Notes: generated by a model not told the origin, from the sequence alone. A stretch of DNA of 64,000 nucleotides from Tolypeutes matacus (GCA_026826555.1 JAKSZT010054215.1:22893232-22957231), one strand, 5' to 3'. Positions 47,870 to 60,582 are shown, numbered from the stretch's first letter. A program made the numbers and translations.

Positions 47870-48105
47870 ATAGTACACTGGTCATGAGAATGGAGTTTGG
47901 GGGCAGATAAGACAAATTTGAATCCTAGCTTTGTCATAGACACCTTGGATACTTTATGCAAGTTAATTAATCTCTCTATAAAATTAAGATAATAATCCCC
48001 TAAGGGTTATTTAAGTATAACATGAGATAATGTGCATAAAACACCGAGTACAGTGTCCAACACATAGTAAGTGCTTGGTAAGCATTAGGTCATATTATTG
48101 AGGTA
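47870..48105 (+). mobile_element. MIR SINE, long copy
   Basis: GGCAGAATAGTACACTGGTC, TTTGAATCCTAGCTTTGTCA, AAATTAAGATAATAATCCCC and ACACATAGTAAGTGCTTGG follow MIR in order. Confidence 0.85.
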
Positions 48106-48210
48106 TGGCAGGTGCTGAGGACAAATAGGAAAACACAGCCCTTCCCCCAAGCCATGTGATGGGGATAGGCATGTGGAAATGTACAAAATACGTATAGGAG
48201 AGTCATATTT

Positions 48211-48725
48211 TTTTTTTGACAAAACAGAATTTATTTTTTTAACTTTATTTTATACATTTAATAATTGAAAATAGAAACAATCAAAAACTAAAAAGTAAAC
48301 ACAGATGAACAAATACATATATTTCTCAATTAAATGTACTGGATACATATAAATTTTTTAAAAATCAAACAATATGTTACACAATATATTTGATTCCTAG
48401 TAATGCAATCATACAGTATTATCCTTTTGTGTCTGGCTTGCTTTGCTCAACATAATGTCCTCCAGGTAAATCCATGTTGTCATATGCTTTATGACTTCAT
48501 TTCTTCTTAAAGCTGCATAATATTCCATTGTGTGAATAGAACACAGTTTGTTTATCCATTTGTCTGTTGATGGACACCTGGGTTGTTTCCAACTTTTGGC
48601 AATCATGAGTAATGCCACTATGAGCATTGGTGTGCAGATGTCTGTTCGTGTCACTGCTCTCAGTTCTTCTGGTTATATACCCAGTAGTGGTATTGCCGGG
48701 TTATGTGGCAAGTCTATATTCAACT
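48211..48725 (-). mobile_element. 5'-truncated L1 of the 17521-23722 subfamily
   Basis: Contains the 3' UTR and the last 81 codons or so of ORF2 (48409-48654, ends MLSKASQTQKDNTV). A 16-bp perfect duplication flanks it (48195-48210 and 48726-48741, TAGGAGAGTCATATTT). Beyond the usual 3' end there is an extra 16-nt segment, then a second T-run. Confidence 0.93.
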
Positions 48726-48777
48726 TAGGAGAGTCATATTTAACTTTTACAAGTCATACCATGCATGGTCTATGTGA

Positions 48778-49355
48778 TGGGTAAGTTCATGTGTCAACAT
48801 GGCCAGATTATGGTGTCCATTTGTTTGGTCAAACAAGCACAGGCCTACTTGTTACTGTGAGGGTATTTCATGGATTTAAATAATCAGCAAGTTGATGGTA
48901 TCTATGGTTGATTACATCTACAATCAACTAAAGAGATTGCCTTCAGCAATGAGAGAAATCTTAAGGCCAATCAGTTGAAGGCCTTAAAGGGAGAAGTGAT
49001 GATTTCAGCAATCAAAAAGAAGAGTTTCTATCACTACCTCAGTCAGCCAGCTTCTCCAGGGGAATTCAGTGTCACCATCAAGTTCCCAACTTGCAGCATG
49101 CCCTACGGAATTTGCACTTGCCAATCCCCACAGTCGCATGAGCCAATTTGTACAGTAAAAGTTATTATATTTATTTACATATTTATCTATAATATTTTAA
49201 ATATATTTAAAATAAACACCATATTTATTTTGTATGAAATATTTAATATTTATCTGTAATTTACATATTTACATAGAGAATATTTACGTGTGTATGCGCA
49301 CAAACACATATATCCTGTCAGTTCTGTTTCTCTGGAGAACTCTCACTAATACCGT
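48778..49355 (+). mobile_element. Ancient LTR-type repeat (MaLR-like) with AT-rich insert
   Basis: GTAAGTTCATGTGTCAACAT at the left, CCAATCAGTTGAAGGCCTTA inside, CATGAGCCAATTTGTACAG, then expanded AT-rich tract (49150-49310), and TTTCTCTGGAGAACTCTCAC at the right end. This ordering recurs in a widespread mammalian LTR family whose exact name I cannot fix. Confidence 0.6.
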
Positions 49356-51524
49356 CTACTTTCTCTCTCTCTTAAGTATGCTGTACAACTATATATTCAC
49401 AAGTATTCTATCATATACTATATGTTATATATATATATATTATAAATTTATACCTCCATATTATCAAATTGGGTTTGATACCCAAAACCATGTTTACTAA
49501 GCTTTATGGGAGATTTCGAGGATTTTGAAGAGTGATTCTAACCTTATAAACCTACCCCTCTCCGCCGCGCCCCCACGATGCCACTCACCTATAATCGGGT
49601 TTGCTTTAGGGAGCTGAAAAGGCCTACTGGATTGATTCATTAATTTGTACCTTCACTGAGCACCCAGATACTGAGCCAGTCGTCGGCCACGCCTTGTGCT
49701 GGGTGGGAAGGTGCAAAGACACTCAACTTGAGCACCTTAGGCTTTGTCCTCAAAAGGCTTACATTTAAATGGGGGCAGCAGACAGGCAAGTCATGCTCAA
49801 TATGTGATGATCGTTTTGAAGTGAGTGCTAGAGGAGGCTGATTGATTCGCCGAGCAGTTGGAAAGGCTGAACCTTGCAGGGTGAGTGAGAAATCAGTGCC
49901 AATTATAGTTAGAACATCTTTTCTTTTCTTAAGAGAAAAGCATTGCAGTAGCAGCCTCCAGGCAGAAGACATGAAGTAATTAAGTCGACAAATACATTAC
50001 CAAGTGTCATTTTAAGGGACTTGAAAAGAAGGTGGTATTCTCAGTGGCACGGTTTTATTATAGAATTCCTTGACTTCACTGGGCTTCCAGTGTAGTAGGC
50101 AAAACTCAGACTTCCAAAGTGACTTTTAAAAGGGATTAACTAAAGAGAAGTGGTAGAAAACATGCTTTAGGAATGTTCTTTTCAGGTTTATTTAAATTGA
50201 AAATAAAAATGTGTTCAAATATATAAGCAATTGAATCTTATGTATAAATTTATTAGAAAAAAAGGAGGGGAGGGGAACCCATAATCTTACTGTCCTAGAA
50301 ATAACCATTGTTGACACTTTGAAGATTAATCTTCCAGATTTTATAATATGCAAAACAGAATGACTATGAGTTCAAATTATACATGCTATTTTCACTAAGC
50401 AATACGATATAAATATTTTTCTACGTCGTCAAAAATAAATGCACTTCTTTCAAAATATTGTAATATATAATAAATGTTTACAATGCAAAATAATTATAAA
50501 TTATAATTTTAAGATGAAAAATAGCAATAATAGAAAAATAGTGCAATGACCAGTAAGTATAACTTTGGAGTATATGCTAAATCCTCTAAGTCTATTAAAC
50601 TAAATAAAAACAGAAGAGGGGATTAAAAGATAAGGACAGAACCTTATTCTACAATACTATTCTATAAATGTAATGTTAATTTTCATGTGACACACTCGCT
50701 TCCTGGGCACTCACAAACAGGTAAGATGCCGCTGTGTATAGGCAACCAAGACAACTGTGTGTGTAGGACAAACAAGATGGACTTCCGCTGGGCCTAATTG
50801 CCATGACCCCAAAAGAATCATAACCTTTTGGGAGCCTAAGTTCCTTCATCCCTGAAAGAAGAGGCTCACAGGAAATCTTTAGCATGTGTTTGGCTCCTTC
50901 AGTCTATGACCCTGTCTTCTGTAAAATAACTTCTGTTAGGAGCTTAGAGTGGCAGATTAGAAGAAACCTCACTCAAGACTCAGGATTTTGATTAAACTTA
51001 TGGAGCACATAGAGTTTAGATTTAGAGCTCTGATTACAGAGCCTCGGGCTTTAATCCAATCCTAGAAAGACCATTAGAAGCTCTTCTCCACTATGGGCAT
51101 GGTAATAAGGTGTATAACAGACTGGTCTGGTCTGTGGAGCCAAATAGGGGGCCCAGTCCTGGTCCAAGGCCTTCGATAGGGCCCGGGAAGCATGGGGCAG
51201 AGCTGGGCTGGGGCTGAAGGAGGGGGTCACGGCTGCTGTTGCTTCTCAGCTCTGCCCTGGTGGTGACTGGCCCAGTATTTTTTGGCAGCCCGAGGTCTCC
51301 TGTATTTCATTGCCTGTGTCTCCAGGGAGAAGAGATGGCCAACAACCAATCCATGTGAGTCCCTCCTTCTCCCTGCTACTGCCTGTTAATGGGTCAAGAA
51401 ATGGGCTTTTCGTAGGAGAAAGAGTCTGGCAAAAATGCTCAAAGGGACTGGGTCAGAACAGGGCTGAAGAGGTAAATCTAGGGAGGAGTCTAAGCATGGA
51501 CCCCCCACCAACACCACCACAGTG
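49356..51524. other. No gene recognised
   Basis: Contains a (TA)n tract at 49427-49442, an ancient-repeat-like edge at 49640-49830 and weak old-LINE text at 50190-50480. Open frames up to 110 codons (49640-49972) lack motifs. Confidence 0.45.
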
Positions 51525-52190
51525 ATAGTTTATTGCGTCCTTTCTCTGCATCAGGCACTAGGATGTCCACTTTGCATTTATTTTCGTGATCCTATGAGAT
51601 GCTGTTGTTATCTTTACTTCATAGAAAAGGGAAAGGAGACTTGGAAAGGGCATGTGAATTGTCCAAGGCCACACAGTAAGAGGCTGTGGTTGGTTGAATT
51701 GTGTCCCCCCACAATGCAAGTCCTTACTTAATCTGCACCCTGTGTGCGTGCACCCATTGTAAATAGGACCTCTGGATTCAGTTAAGGAGTGGCCCAACTG
51801 AATGAGGGAGAGTCTTAATCAGATTACTGGGGTCCTTTGTAAACAGAAGAAATTCAGACAGAGAAAGCCACAGGGAGGAGCCAGAAGCTGGAAGTCAAGG
51901 AAACCCAGAAGAGAAAGGAGAGGCTGTCGCCATCACATGCCAGGAAAGCTCAGGAACCAGAGGGTTGCCAGCCAGCCACCATGTTATCAAGCCAGGAAAG
52001 AAAAAAGGCTTCTTGCCTCTGAAACTGTGGCCCATAAATTCCTGTTATTAAGCCAACCTGTGATCTGGTATTTGTGATTGCAGCCTAGCAAAACTAAGAC
52101 AGAGGCAGAGCTGGAATTTGAACCCATATGACTTGACTCAAGAATTCAGGCCTTTAGCCACTGTGGCACATTCTCCCAGAGAAGAGGGGA
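51525..52190 (-). mobile_element. MIR SINE split by an LTR
   Basis: Reversed MIR runs from TTTCTCTGCATCAGGCACTA to GGCCACACAGTAAG (to 51684). It resumes at 52102 with GAGGCAGAGCTGGAATTTGA. The two arms are contiguous MIR once the LTR is removed. Confidence 0.85.
51685..52101 (+). mobile_element. MaLR/ERVL-type LTR with 5-bp duplication
   Basis: Starts TGTGGTTGGTTGAATTGTG and ends AAAACTAAGACA. GAGGC occurs directly on both sides (51680-51684 and 52102-52106), the 5-bp duplication expected for ERVL/MaLR integration. 417 bp, no internal region, so solo. Confidence 0.85.
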
Positions 52191-52863
52191 GGAGGACATA
52201 AACCAGGGGATGCAGTGGGAGAGGTGAGGAGGGTACAGAGTCAGGGACAGTTGTAAATGAAGTCCAGGAAGTAATTGTTTTGATATATTACGTATTTTCT
52301 ATGCATTTTAAAAATGTTCCGCTTATTTCTCAAATGGTTTTTAGGTATATTTGACTCCTTAATTTCTTAAAACTTTTCTTATGATCATAGACAGAATGTC
52401 ACTAATTTTTATAACCTGGCACGGTCATACATTGCGTTTCAGGACATCTGACTATTTTCAAGGCTAATTGTTTAGGCTCTATTTCACTACTTGGTTGTCA
52501 GTGCACTGAAGAGTGAATTATAAGTCCTAAATATATTTCAATTTTACAATTTTGCATTTATGCTAAAGCCTCTGAGGTAGGAAGCCTTAATTAAGCAGAT
52601 GATTCGTAATGAGAACAGAAGTAACAGAAGTCCAGATGATATATTAGAAAATATATCATCTGTCTGCACATTGACTGGCTTTAGCATGACGATATATAAG
52701 CCAAAAATATGGCTTTGTCTTGAGAGTTGAAGGACCAACAGTCATTATTTTCATAAGTAGTTATACAATAGCCTATATTTAAATTTTACTTTATGTTCTT
52801 ATATAAAGACTACCTTTTGGTTTGAGTCTCCCCAACTGCTAAGCCATAGTGTAGATATTATTC
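52191..52863. other. No gene recognised; perfect hairpin at 52633-52662
   Basis: AT-rich DNA with no repeat family identified. The hairpin is described separately. Confidence 0.45.
52633..52662. repeat. Perfect 13-bp inverted repeat, 4-nt loop
   Basis: CAGATGATATATT at 52633-52645, loop AGAA, then AATATATCATCTG at 52650-52662. All 13 pairs match. Confidence 0.95.
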
Positions 52864-52875
52864 AAAAACTGGCTT

Positions 52876-53092
52876 TGGGGAAGTAGATGTGGCTCAAGCA
52901 GTTGAGCGCCTGCTTTCCACATGGAAGGTCCCTGGTTTGGTTCCTGGAGCCTCCTAAAAACAAAAACAAACAACAAATAAACAAACGAAAAAACCAACTT
53001 GGGGGAGCTGATGTGACTCAGTGGTTGAGTGCCAGCCTCCCACATATGAGGTCCTGGGTTCAATCTCCAGCCCTGTTACCCCCCGCCTCCAG
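52876..53092 (+). mobile_element. Dimeric DAS-SINE (only plus-strand SINE of the family here)
   Basis: Two tRNA-like units (about 52877-52955 and 53004-53075) are joined by an A-rich linker and CCAACTTGGGGGAGC, as in the dimer at 11072-11287. AAAACTGGCTT flanks it on both sides (52865-52875 and 53093-53103). B-box texts are GGTTTGGTTCC and GGTTCAATCTC. Confidence 0.92.
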
Positions 53093-53103
53093 AAAACTGG
53101 CTT

Positions 53104-55035
53104 CAGGAATGCTTCCTAAAGTTGTATCCTTTGTTCTTAGGCCATTCTTGAGAGATATAGAAGAGAAAGTAGAATCCCAATTTGAAAGCTGAGCAAAGTA
53201 GAGCAAAGAGAAGTTGATACTCAGCCAGTGTTGCAGAACCGTGATTTAGCTGGGTCTTCTCACTCCTGAGCCAATGCTTGTTTTAGAGATGAATTTTCCT
53301 TCCTTCTCTCATTCTAATCAAATGTGAGGACTCCTGTGAAAAAGAAATATTTGAACGGCCAGAGTGCACACCCGAGATGGAATTTTTGGAAATATTGTAC
53401 ATAGGGACTGCAGGATCATGGAGACCATCCTTCCAAGAAGTCAGGAGACCAGACTCTTGCCTCAGGATGATCACTAACCAGGTGGGTGATTCCAGGCTTT
53501 TAGCATTTCATAATTATAAGAATAATTAACTTTCAGGTAAGTATAAACTACCTTAACATAAAAAGTGCTCTGCAAATCGGAGATAAAACAATTGGAAAAA
53601 AAAATGTTTTCTTCCCTCACTGGTGAGCTTTCCTCCAGTGGCCTAGAAGATTTTTGGTTGCTGGTGGCTTCTCTCTAGGCCTATAGGACTTTATTCTTTG
53701 GGCTTAGCAACTGCTTAGTTCAACTAGGCCATCTTTCTGGGAACCAGTTTTTCAGTTTGGATTCTCAGCAGATTATCTAGGCCTATGGCCACAACTCCTT
53801 CATCCTTTCTTTCCTGTTCTTTGTTTCTCTATCATCTCTTCTTTATGATCATAAGGGGCTGAGAGAGAAAAAAACCAATCAGAGTCAACTTCACTATTCC
53901 TAGGAGTTATTACGATGGTTTGTATAGGAGGAGGTTAAAACTGACAGCAAAATGACATGGATTGGTGAATTTTATTTCTCCAGCCTCTTTCTGTTCCTAA
54001 TTACCAGAGATGACAGCAAGCTTGGCTGGACTTTCAAAAGAATTTATGATATTTTTAAGGAATGTAAAGGGAAAATAAATTTGGTAAAATTGCTACTCAG
54101 TTCTTTAGGCAACATTTCATGTTTTGGCATTTTGCTTTTACTTCAGGAATTTAGAGGAAAAACAAGCCCAAACTACAATTTTAATATGTTGTAGCAAATT
54201 ATAGGGCACACATATATATTTTACAACTCCCTTCTATGGAAAGAGAGTTGCTATTTGTTTTCAAATGATGGGGATTTTGATTAAACTTATGGAGTGCATG
54301 ATTAAAATCTAGCATCTGAGATGAATAATAGGGAATTAAGACATTTTGTCATAACGTAATTTTTATTCCTTTCTAGAAAAAAAATTGCTCAACATAACAT
54401 AAGCTGGGCCCACTCAAATGGGGGGCATGCATATGTTACCCATTCTGCCAGGCTTACAACCAATTGGAGTGTTAGCTATTTATAAATTCAAGGTTGACTG
54501 AAACTATCTCGCCAGCACACAGAACTTCTTCTTTAATAAAGGAAGATCCACTGGTAGGTGTTGGGAGCAAATGTTTAACAAGTGTTTTCCGGCCCTGAAA
54601 TATGGAGGAGGAGAGGAAACGTATGGCAGTAGCAGCGGAGGCCATAGACTGCTGTCTGAAGACTCAAGGGGAAGGGTGGTATTGGAATTAGTGTCCATAT
54701 GGGGGCCTTCACTGATTGGGGAAGGGAGGAGGGTTTGCAGTAGAGAAATGCAAGGAGAAGAGAACTGAAAAATATGCCTACCCCCTCCAAGATGGCAGAG
54801 AGAAAGCAGGTGCCTATTTTTGACTCCAGGTAGATCTGCTTCCAATGTGATCTAGAGGTGTTCCTTTGGGATGGGACATTGGAGCAATATAGCAAACTTT
54901 TTCTGTGTTGCTCTATTGCTGGGGAGAGGGAAGACAAAAGAAAAACTCCTTTTCCTTCCCCATAGAACTTAATTTAGGGAAGTTGTAGTTGTGGAGTGGC
55001 AAGAGATAAGAAAGAAGATATGCCAGGTGGGCTTA
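53104..55035. other. No gene recognised
   Basis: Single-copy-looking DNA. Overlapping frames at 54504-54937 (to 120 codons, minus) have no motif. Confidence 0.4.
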
Positions 55036-55530
55036 TTGAGCTGCTGCTGCCAGAAAACCTACCCGAAAACTGGTTTTAAAACAGGAATTTATTGGCTCCC
55101 TCATAGAAAAGTCCAGAGGCAGTTCTGGCTACAGGCACGGTTGTATCCAAGGCTTCACTGAGAGGCATGGACCTTTCCATCTCTCCATTCTACTCTCTTC
55201 CATGGTTGAACAACATTTTGGCACGATGGCTGCCTGGCCAATATAACTCCAGATGCCTCTAGGCTGGAAAAATAGTTTAGCTTCCTGCAACAGTTTAAAC
55301 AAAAGTCTGGAGACTAATTTTCCTTGATCTAATTTGGGACACATGCTCATCTTTGAACTAATCACTATAGCCAGGAGAATGGAGTGTGCTGATCGGCTGA
55401 GGCCTGGGCCATACTCCTCCCCAGGAGTTGGAGATGGAGTCAGATCCAGTGAAGCTTATGGACTTAGAGTAGAGTGGATGCTGGGTGGCCAAAGCACAGA
55501 AATGTGCACTAGAGAAGGGAATCTCAAATT
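55036..55530. repeat. Ancient interspersed repeat, class uncertain
   Basis: Text such as AACAGGAATTTATTGGCTCC and AACTAATCACTATAGCCAGG followed by GGAGTGTGCTGATCGGCTGA recurs in mammalian genomes as part of an old repeat. I cannot name the family with confidence. Confidence 0.4.
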
Positions 55531-55989
55531 TGTTGAGTGCCAAGTACTAGGTGTTTTGTTCTCATACAAACCTCCCATTGGCCCTGTGAAGAAGTCATTA
55601 TCCCCACCATTTTAAAAATGAGTGAACTGAGACTCAGGTTAAGTAACATTCCAAAGATACCCACTCATAAGTGGCAGAGCCTAAACAGTTCTGCTAGTGT
55701 TCTTTATTCATTGAACCAACATCAGAAAATGGGCCCTACTAATGACTCATTTCGTCAAATCCTCCTCAGCTCTTTGCCATTTCCCATTTTTACAAGCATA
55801 CTTCTGTCCAGGATGACACTAAAGCACCTGTCTATAGGAAAGGTGGGGAGCATCAACTTTGCTGCACCAGAACCCCCACAACTTAGGTCTGCAAAGATAC
55901 AAAGAATATGGAGTTCCTAGTTGCCATCTGGAGTCTACAATCTGCCAGAGTCATTGTAGACTGGGGGGATGTCTCTCCCTTTCTCTTCC
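55531..55989. other. Short MIR-like piece, otherwise nothing
   Basis: 55610-55680 (AGTGAACTGAGACTCAGGTT, then AAGTGGCAGAGCC) looks like reversed MIR. The rest is unassigned. Confidence 0.45.
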
Positions 55990-56479
55990 TCCTCCCTTAT
56001 ATCAGGTCATCAGGTTGTCAGCCCTCACGCCTACACACTTCTGCCTGGCATCCTGGGCTTTCCTCTCTCAGTGCTAACTCTCTCCTCATGCTGTCAGAAC
56101 AACCTCACTCCCTTGCTCAGGTGCCTCCATGACTCACTGTAACTTACTCTACCAGACCTCAGTGGACTTCTCACTCTGGACTTCACAGGCCTCTGTGATC
56201 TGGTCCTTCATCTGCTCCCTGGGCCACTCTGCCAAGCTTATTTTCGGAGTCTCCCTCTCTCAGTTCTAGTCAGGTTTGCCTCCTCCCCGGCCCACACACT
56301 GCCCCACAAACATGCAAGGCCCATTTTCAGCTTTGCTCCACAAATCCCTGCCTACAACAACCATCCTCCATGCTCTCTTCCTCTTCAGATTCAGTGAAGT
56401 CCCTTTGACCACTCTCACCCCCTGGGTCTCCTCCTCTCTTAAACAATATCCCATTTTAGTTCTAAAATATGATGATTTT
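55990..56479 (+). mobile_element. L2 3' region
   Basis: CCATGACTCACTGTAACTTA, CTCTGTGATCTGGTCCTTCA and the TTTGCTCCACAAATCCCTGC block follow L2 order. L2 text seems to resume after the SINE at about 56740 (ATGAGAACACGATCTCCTTG). Confidence 0.65.
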
Positions 56480-56635
56480 GCTCTTGTTGTTGTGTCATCT
56501 TGTTGCGCCAGCTCTCCATGCAGGCCAGCTCTCCGCGTGGGCCAGCTCGCTTTCACCAGGAGGCCTCAGGAACTGAACCCAGGACCCTCCATGTGGTAGA
56601 TGGGAGCCCAATCGCTTGAGCCACATCCACCTCCT
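56480..56635 (-). mobile_element. DAS-SINE, chimeric type, truncated body
   Basis: TTGTTGCGCCAGCTCTCCAT body text and a tRNA-like head at 56553-56635 (B-box reversed in AACTGAACCC). A GATATTTTGA-like flank repeats roughly on both sides. It is inserted in L2. Confidence 0.88.
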
Positions 56636-56659
56636 GATATTTTGATAGTTGATAACACA

Positions 56660-56740
56660 CATATTTTATACATACATACATATATATGTATGCATATATA
56701 CATGTATATTTTTGTATATATATTCACATATATTCAAATA
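56660..56740. repeat. AT-rich microsatellite (TATA/CATA)
   Basis: Runs of ACATACATATATATG and TATATATTCACATATATTC type. Confidence 0.85.
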
Positions 56741-56800
56741 TTGTTGTCCCCATGAGAACACGATCTCCTTGAGGGTAGAGTTTGTCTCTCAAATTTTAAA

Positions 56801-58499
56801 ATATTACGTTAATTTCATTTTATTTTATTTTTTTTTGTGTGTGTATCCTTATAATGCTTGGCTTAGTCCTAGGCTTAAAATAGACTTTTTATCAACAAAA
56901 AATTGTCAACTGCTTATAAAATTTGTCATAGAAATATGCCTGTGCTACATCAAATAATAAAGAAAAGTTTATAATAGAAAGCAACTATTTCTTGCCTTAC
57001 CTCCTCCCATCCCCAATTTCAGCCTTTATGTGCATAGACGGTTCTCTCCTTAACTCTAGTATAGACAATATGTTTATACAGCGATTTCTTGATTTATATT
57101 CTTGGACAATATTTATTGACTCTTCTATGGGAAAGTTGAGAATTTCCCTCACTTTACCAATTCTTTCCTCCTAGTGTTGGAGATTCACATTATTATTATT
57201 TTTCATCCCTGTAATTTTGAATATTAAACTTAATCCTCTAATTCTTGTCCTGTCATTTTTTTTTTTTTTAAATTAGAGAAGTTGTGGGTTTAGAGAATGA
57301 GAAAAAAAGATAAAGTGAAATGGAGTTTCTATGGCTAAGGGATTTAAAAACGGGTGGGAGGCCGTTCTGGAGGACACTCTTATGCACGTCACAAGCTGCC
57401 AAGGTCTGCAAAACCGAAAGCAACAATGTTCCTGAGGACATACAGAAGCTGTGAAACAACCACAAGCCAGAGAAATCAGTGAACTGTCTAGCTGGAAGAA
57501 CATTTGGTAAGCCCCAGTCATAATTCTTTACAAACAACTTACGTAATCTTCTTTTTTTCTTTAAAAACCCTTGGTTAGAAGCCACAAGACAGTACATAGT
57601 TTGGGTTGCTATCTGAATCTGCTCCCCAAATTGCAATTCTAAGATCCCAAATGAGTGCTTTTGTTGCTTTACAGCTCAGTTTGTTATTTCTCAGTGGACA
57701 AGAACAACCATGCATGACCGTTCCATCAATTTTTAAATATAATTAGTATATTAACTAATTATTTGATAGGAAGGAGCTAGAGTTGATGACAAATTGGCCA
57801 TTAATGATCCACTTTCATGATAATATGAGTGGATCAGAAAATGCGATATTTATGCATGTATAACCCACATGAAGCCAAGGTTCGGTCTCACATTGTGTTG
57901 CTTTCAAAGAAATCCTGTATCCAAAGTGATTGGAAAGCAATTAGAATCATTACAATAGACTCTTGTGAAAATGTTAAAAATGGAATATTTTCTAAAGATG
58001 CATTGATTTTTCCATTAGAAACACTTTTAACTTAATGTATATTCATTTATTCCTGATATATAGATAGTTAAGATATTATTACAAAATATTGTTAACCTGG
58101 AAGACTAGCCTAGTACATGAACCCTTACTATTGTGTGCTTGATTTAAGGTAATTAGCTTTGAAAAGGACTAATTTTGTGTAGGAGAGGAACAAATGATGG
58201 CTAATCCGCTGAGACTTGTTGAAACTAGATTGCGTCTGTGAGGCTGAAAAGCAAGTAGGCAGTTGGGAGGGAAGGAAAGCAGGCAAAGGCAGCTGCTTTA
58301 GAGAGCAAAAATTTTCTTTGGATTAGGACATTTAGGACCCAATGTTTCATTATGATACAAATTCATACTACGTGATACAAAGTTAAAGTGGTTACAAAAA
58401 AATACATAGTGAAATGTATATCTGCTTCTCATTGTTGTACTTCAAGCACTTAGTTATTGGTTTCTTGTGTATCTTGCTAGAGACATGCATATATGCAGA
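56801..58499. other. No gene recognised
   Basis: AT-rich. Overlapping minus-strand frames at 57268-57636 (122 and 82 codons) lack motifs. 57250-57650 may be an unrecognised repeat. Confidence 0.4.
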
Positions 58500-59590
58500 T
58501 AAAACCACATTTATTTTCCTCCACATATTTTGTAGGATTCTATAAGCACATACTTGAACCTTACCTTTTCCCTAATAGTGTCACTGAGATCATTCCATAA
58601 AACTTCATATAGAGTTGCTTCTTTCATTTCTTTTACTATTTTATGGATGAACCATGGTTTATATAAATTACTATGGAACAATTTCAAAGATATCCTATTT
58701 AAATAAATTCTTTACTTTTTCTATTTAAAGGCCCCACGGATAGCCTCTTAAGTGGCTTCCAGTTTTTTGCTCCTTTAAACAATGTTGTAATGGAAACCCT
58801 TTCATGTACCTAATTTTGCACATGAGTGAGTATATTTGTAGTTTAAATTTCTACAAGTGGAATTACTGAGTCAAAGGGTATGTGAATTTAAAATTTCGAT
58901 AGGTGATTGCTAAATTGTTCTTTACAGAAGTTGTATCAATTTACACTCTGACTCTTATGAACGAGCATGCCTGCTCCCAACACCGTTGCCAACGTACTAT
59001 ATGATCCAACACGTTAATCTTTGCCAAATTGAGAGACAAAAATGGCTATAATTTCACTTTGCATTTCTCTTTCTATATGTGCCTTTGCGTGCCTTTTCAT
59101 ATGTTAATAAGCCCCATGTATTTTCTTCACTGAAAACTGTGATAGCACCCTTTGTGCATTTTTCTACTGGGTTTGTTAGTCTTCTTATTTATAAGAACCG
59201 TTCTGTATTAAAGAAATAAGCTTGTTGTCTGTAAATCGAGATACAAATATTGTTTCTCAGTTTGTCATTGCTTTTTAATTTTCGATTATGATAGTTTTCT
59301 TTCTCTATAAAGTTTTTTTTATATTTTATTGTAGTTAAATTTATCAATCTACAATTAATGACTTCTGTTGTTTCATACTCAGAAAGGCCTTTTCCTGCTT
59401 CAAGATTTTAAAAATTTCCCCATGTTTCCTTCGTGTATTTTTAAGTTTTCATTTTTGCTTGGATTTTTTATATAGATGGAATTTATTTGCTCTAAAGTGT
59501 GAAGTAAGGATTCAACTCAATTTTCTTTCAGATTACCAGTCAGTATCTCAACACCCTCTCAATTTTTCCCCCCTGATATGTGGGGATTGG
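58500..59590 (-). mobile_element. Very old LINE-1/HAL1-like 3' half
   Basis: Minus-strand text typical of old L1 3' regions: GATCATTCCATAAAACTTC, AAGTGGAATTACTGAGTCAA, TTGCATTTCTCTTTCTATAT, then TTCCTGCTTCAAGATTTTAA. No frame is open. Confidence 0.65.
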
Positions 59591-60582
59591 TAGGAACAGA
59601 AACCTGTATTCTGGAAACTTTTGAAAAACAATACTATTTGCAAATACATTTTGGTAATTATTCTTCCTCTCACCCACCTAAGTTTACAGTAAACTTTTGA
59701 AAATAACCAGCTCAGCTAAGACAGAGAAAGAATGTCAGTTGCTATCCATGCTTTGGCTGGAATTTTTTGAGGGGTGTTTATTTAGAAGTTGCAGTGAAGA
59801 CAGGAATCTAAGTGAGAAAACCCACCACGAAGGATGAGTGATTTGGGAAGAATGGGTGGGCTCCTTGCAGAGCCACTCTGAACCTGGAGTCTGGGAACTT
59901 TAGACATGTCCCCTCATGTTACTGATCACAATAACTTCATTAATTTTGCAATTTGTGGTTTGATATCTGTTTCTTTTGAGAGGCTGCAAGGTCCAGTAAA
60001 GGAGGGCACATGCCTATGTTATTTATTGCTGTATCTTTAGAAATCAGCAGAATGCCTGATTCAAGAAGTGTAGAATAAATGACTAAGTTCCAGAAGTCCC
60101 CAAACACATCCCTCCCGTTTTGCCCCCGGCAATTTTGCACTCTTTAGAGAGAGTAAAGTCCTCCTGGTGTTCATCTTTATACGCTTTACACATTCTAGAC
60201 TCATTGAATAAATGAATTGACACCATTGACAATGATGACAGTGCACCAATAGCCACTGATCCAGCTCATAGACTTGTGATGTACTTTCTGAATTCATCTA
60301 AGCTTCCTAAACTCATGGCAATTCAGGAAGTTGGGGAAAATAGTCTCAAACAGGAGCCACCGGATATTCTTTTGTTAATCCTGTGTGGGTATCAGAACAT
60401 TGAGTATATTTTCCCATTGGCACAGGAAAGGATGAGGAAAACCTATTTGTATTGACTTCTTTGAAGAGGTCTTCATGTAATCGAGAATTAAGAAAAAACA
60501 AATGATTATCATTACTGAATCACTATATAGATGGTTTTTCTCTCTTTTCTAGTATATTATAGAATAGCCAAATTTTAATACT
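59591..60582. other. No gene; L2 end near 59985-60085
   Basis: TTTATTGCTGTATCTTTAGA followed by AGTGTAGAATAAATGACTAA marks an L2 3' end on the plus strand. The remainder is unassigned. Confidence 0.5.
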
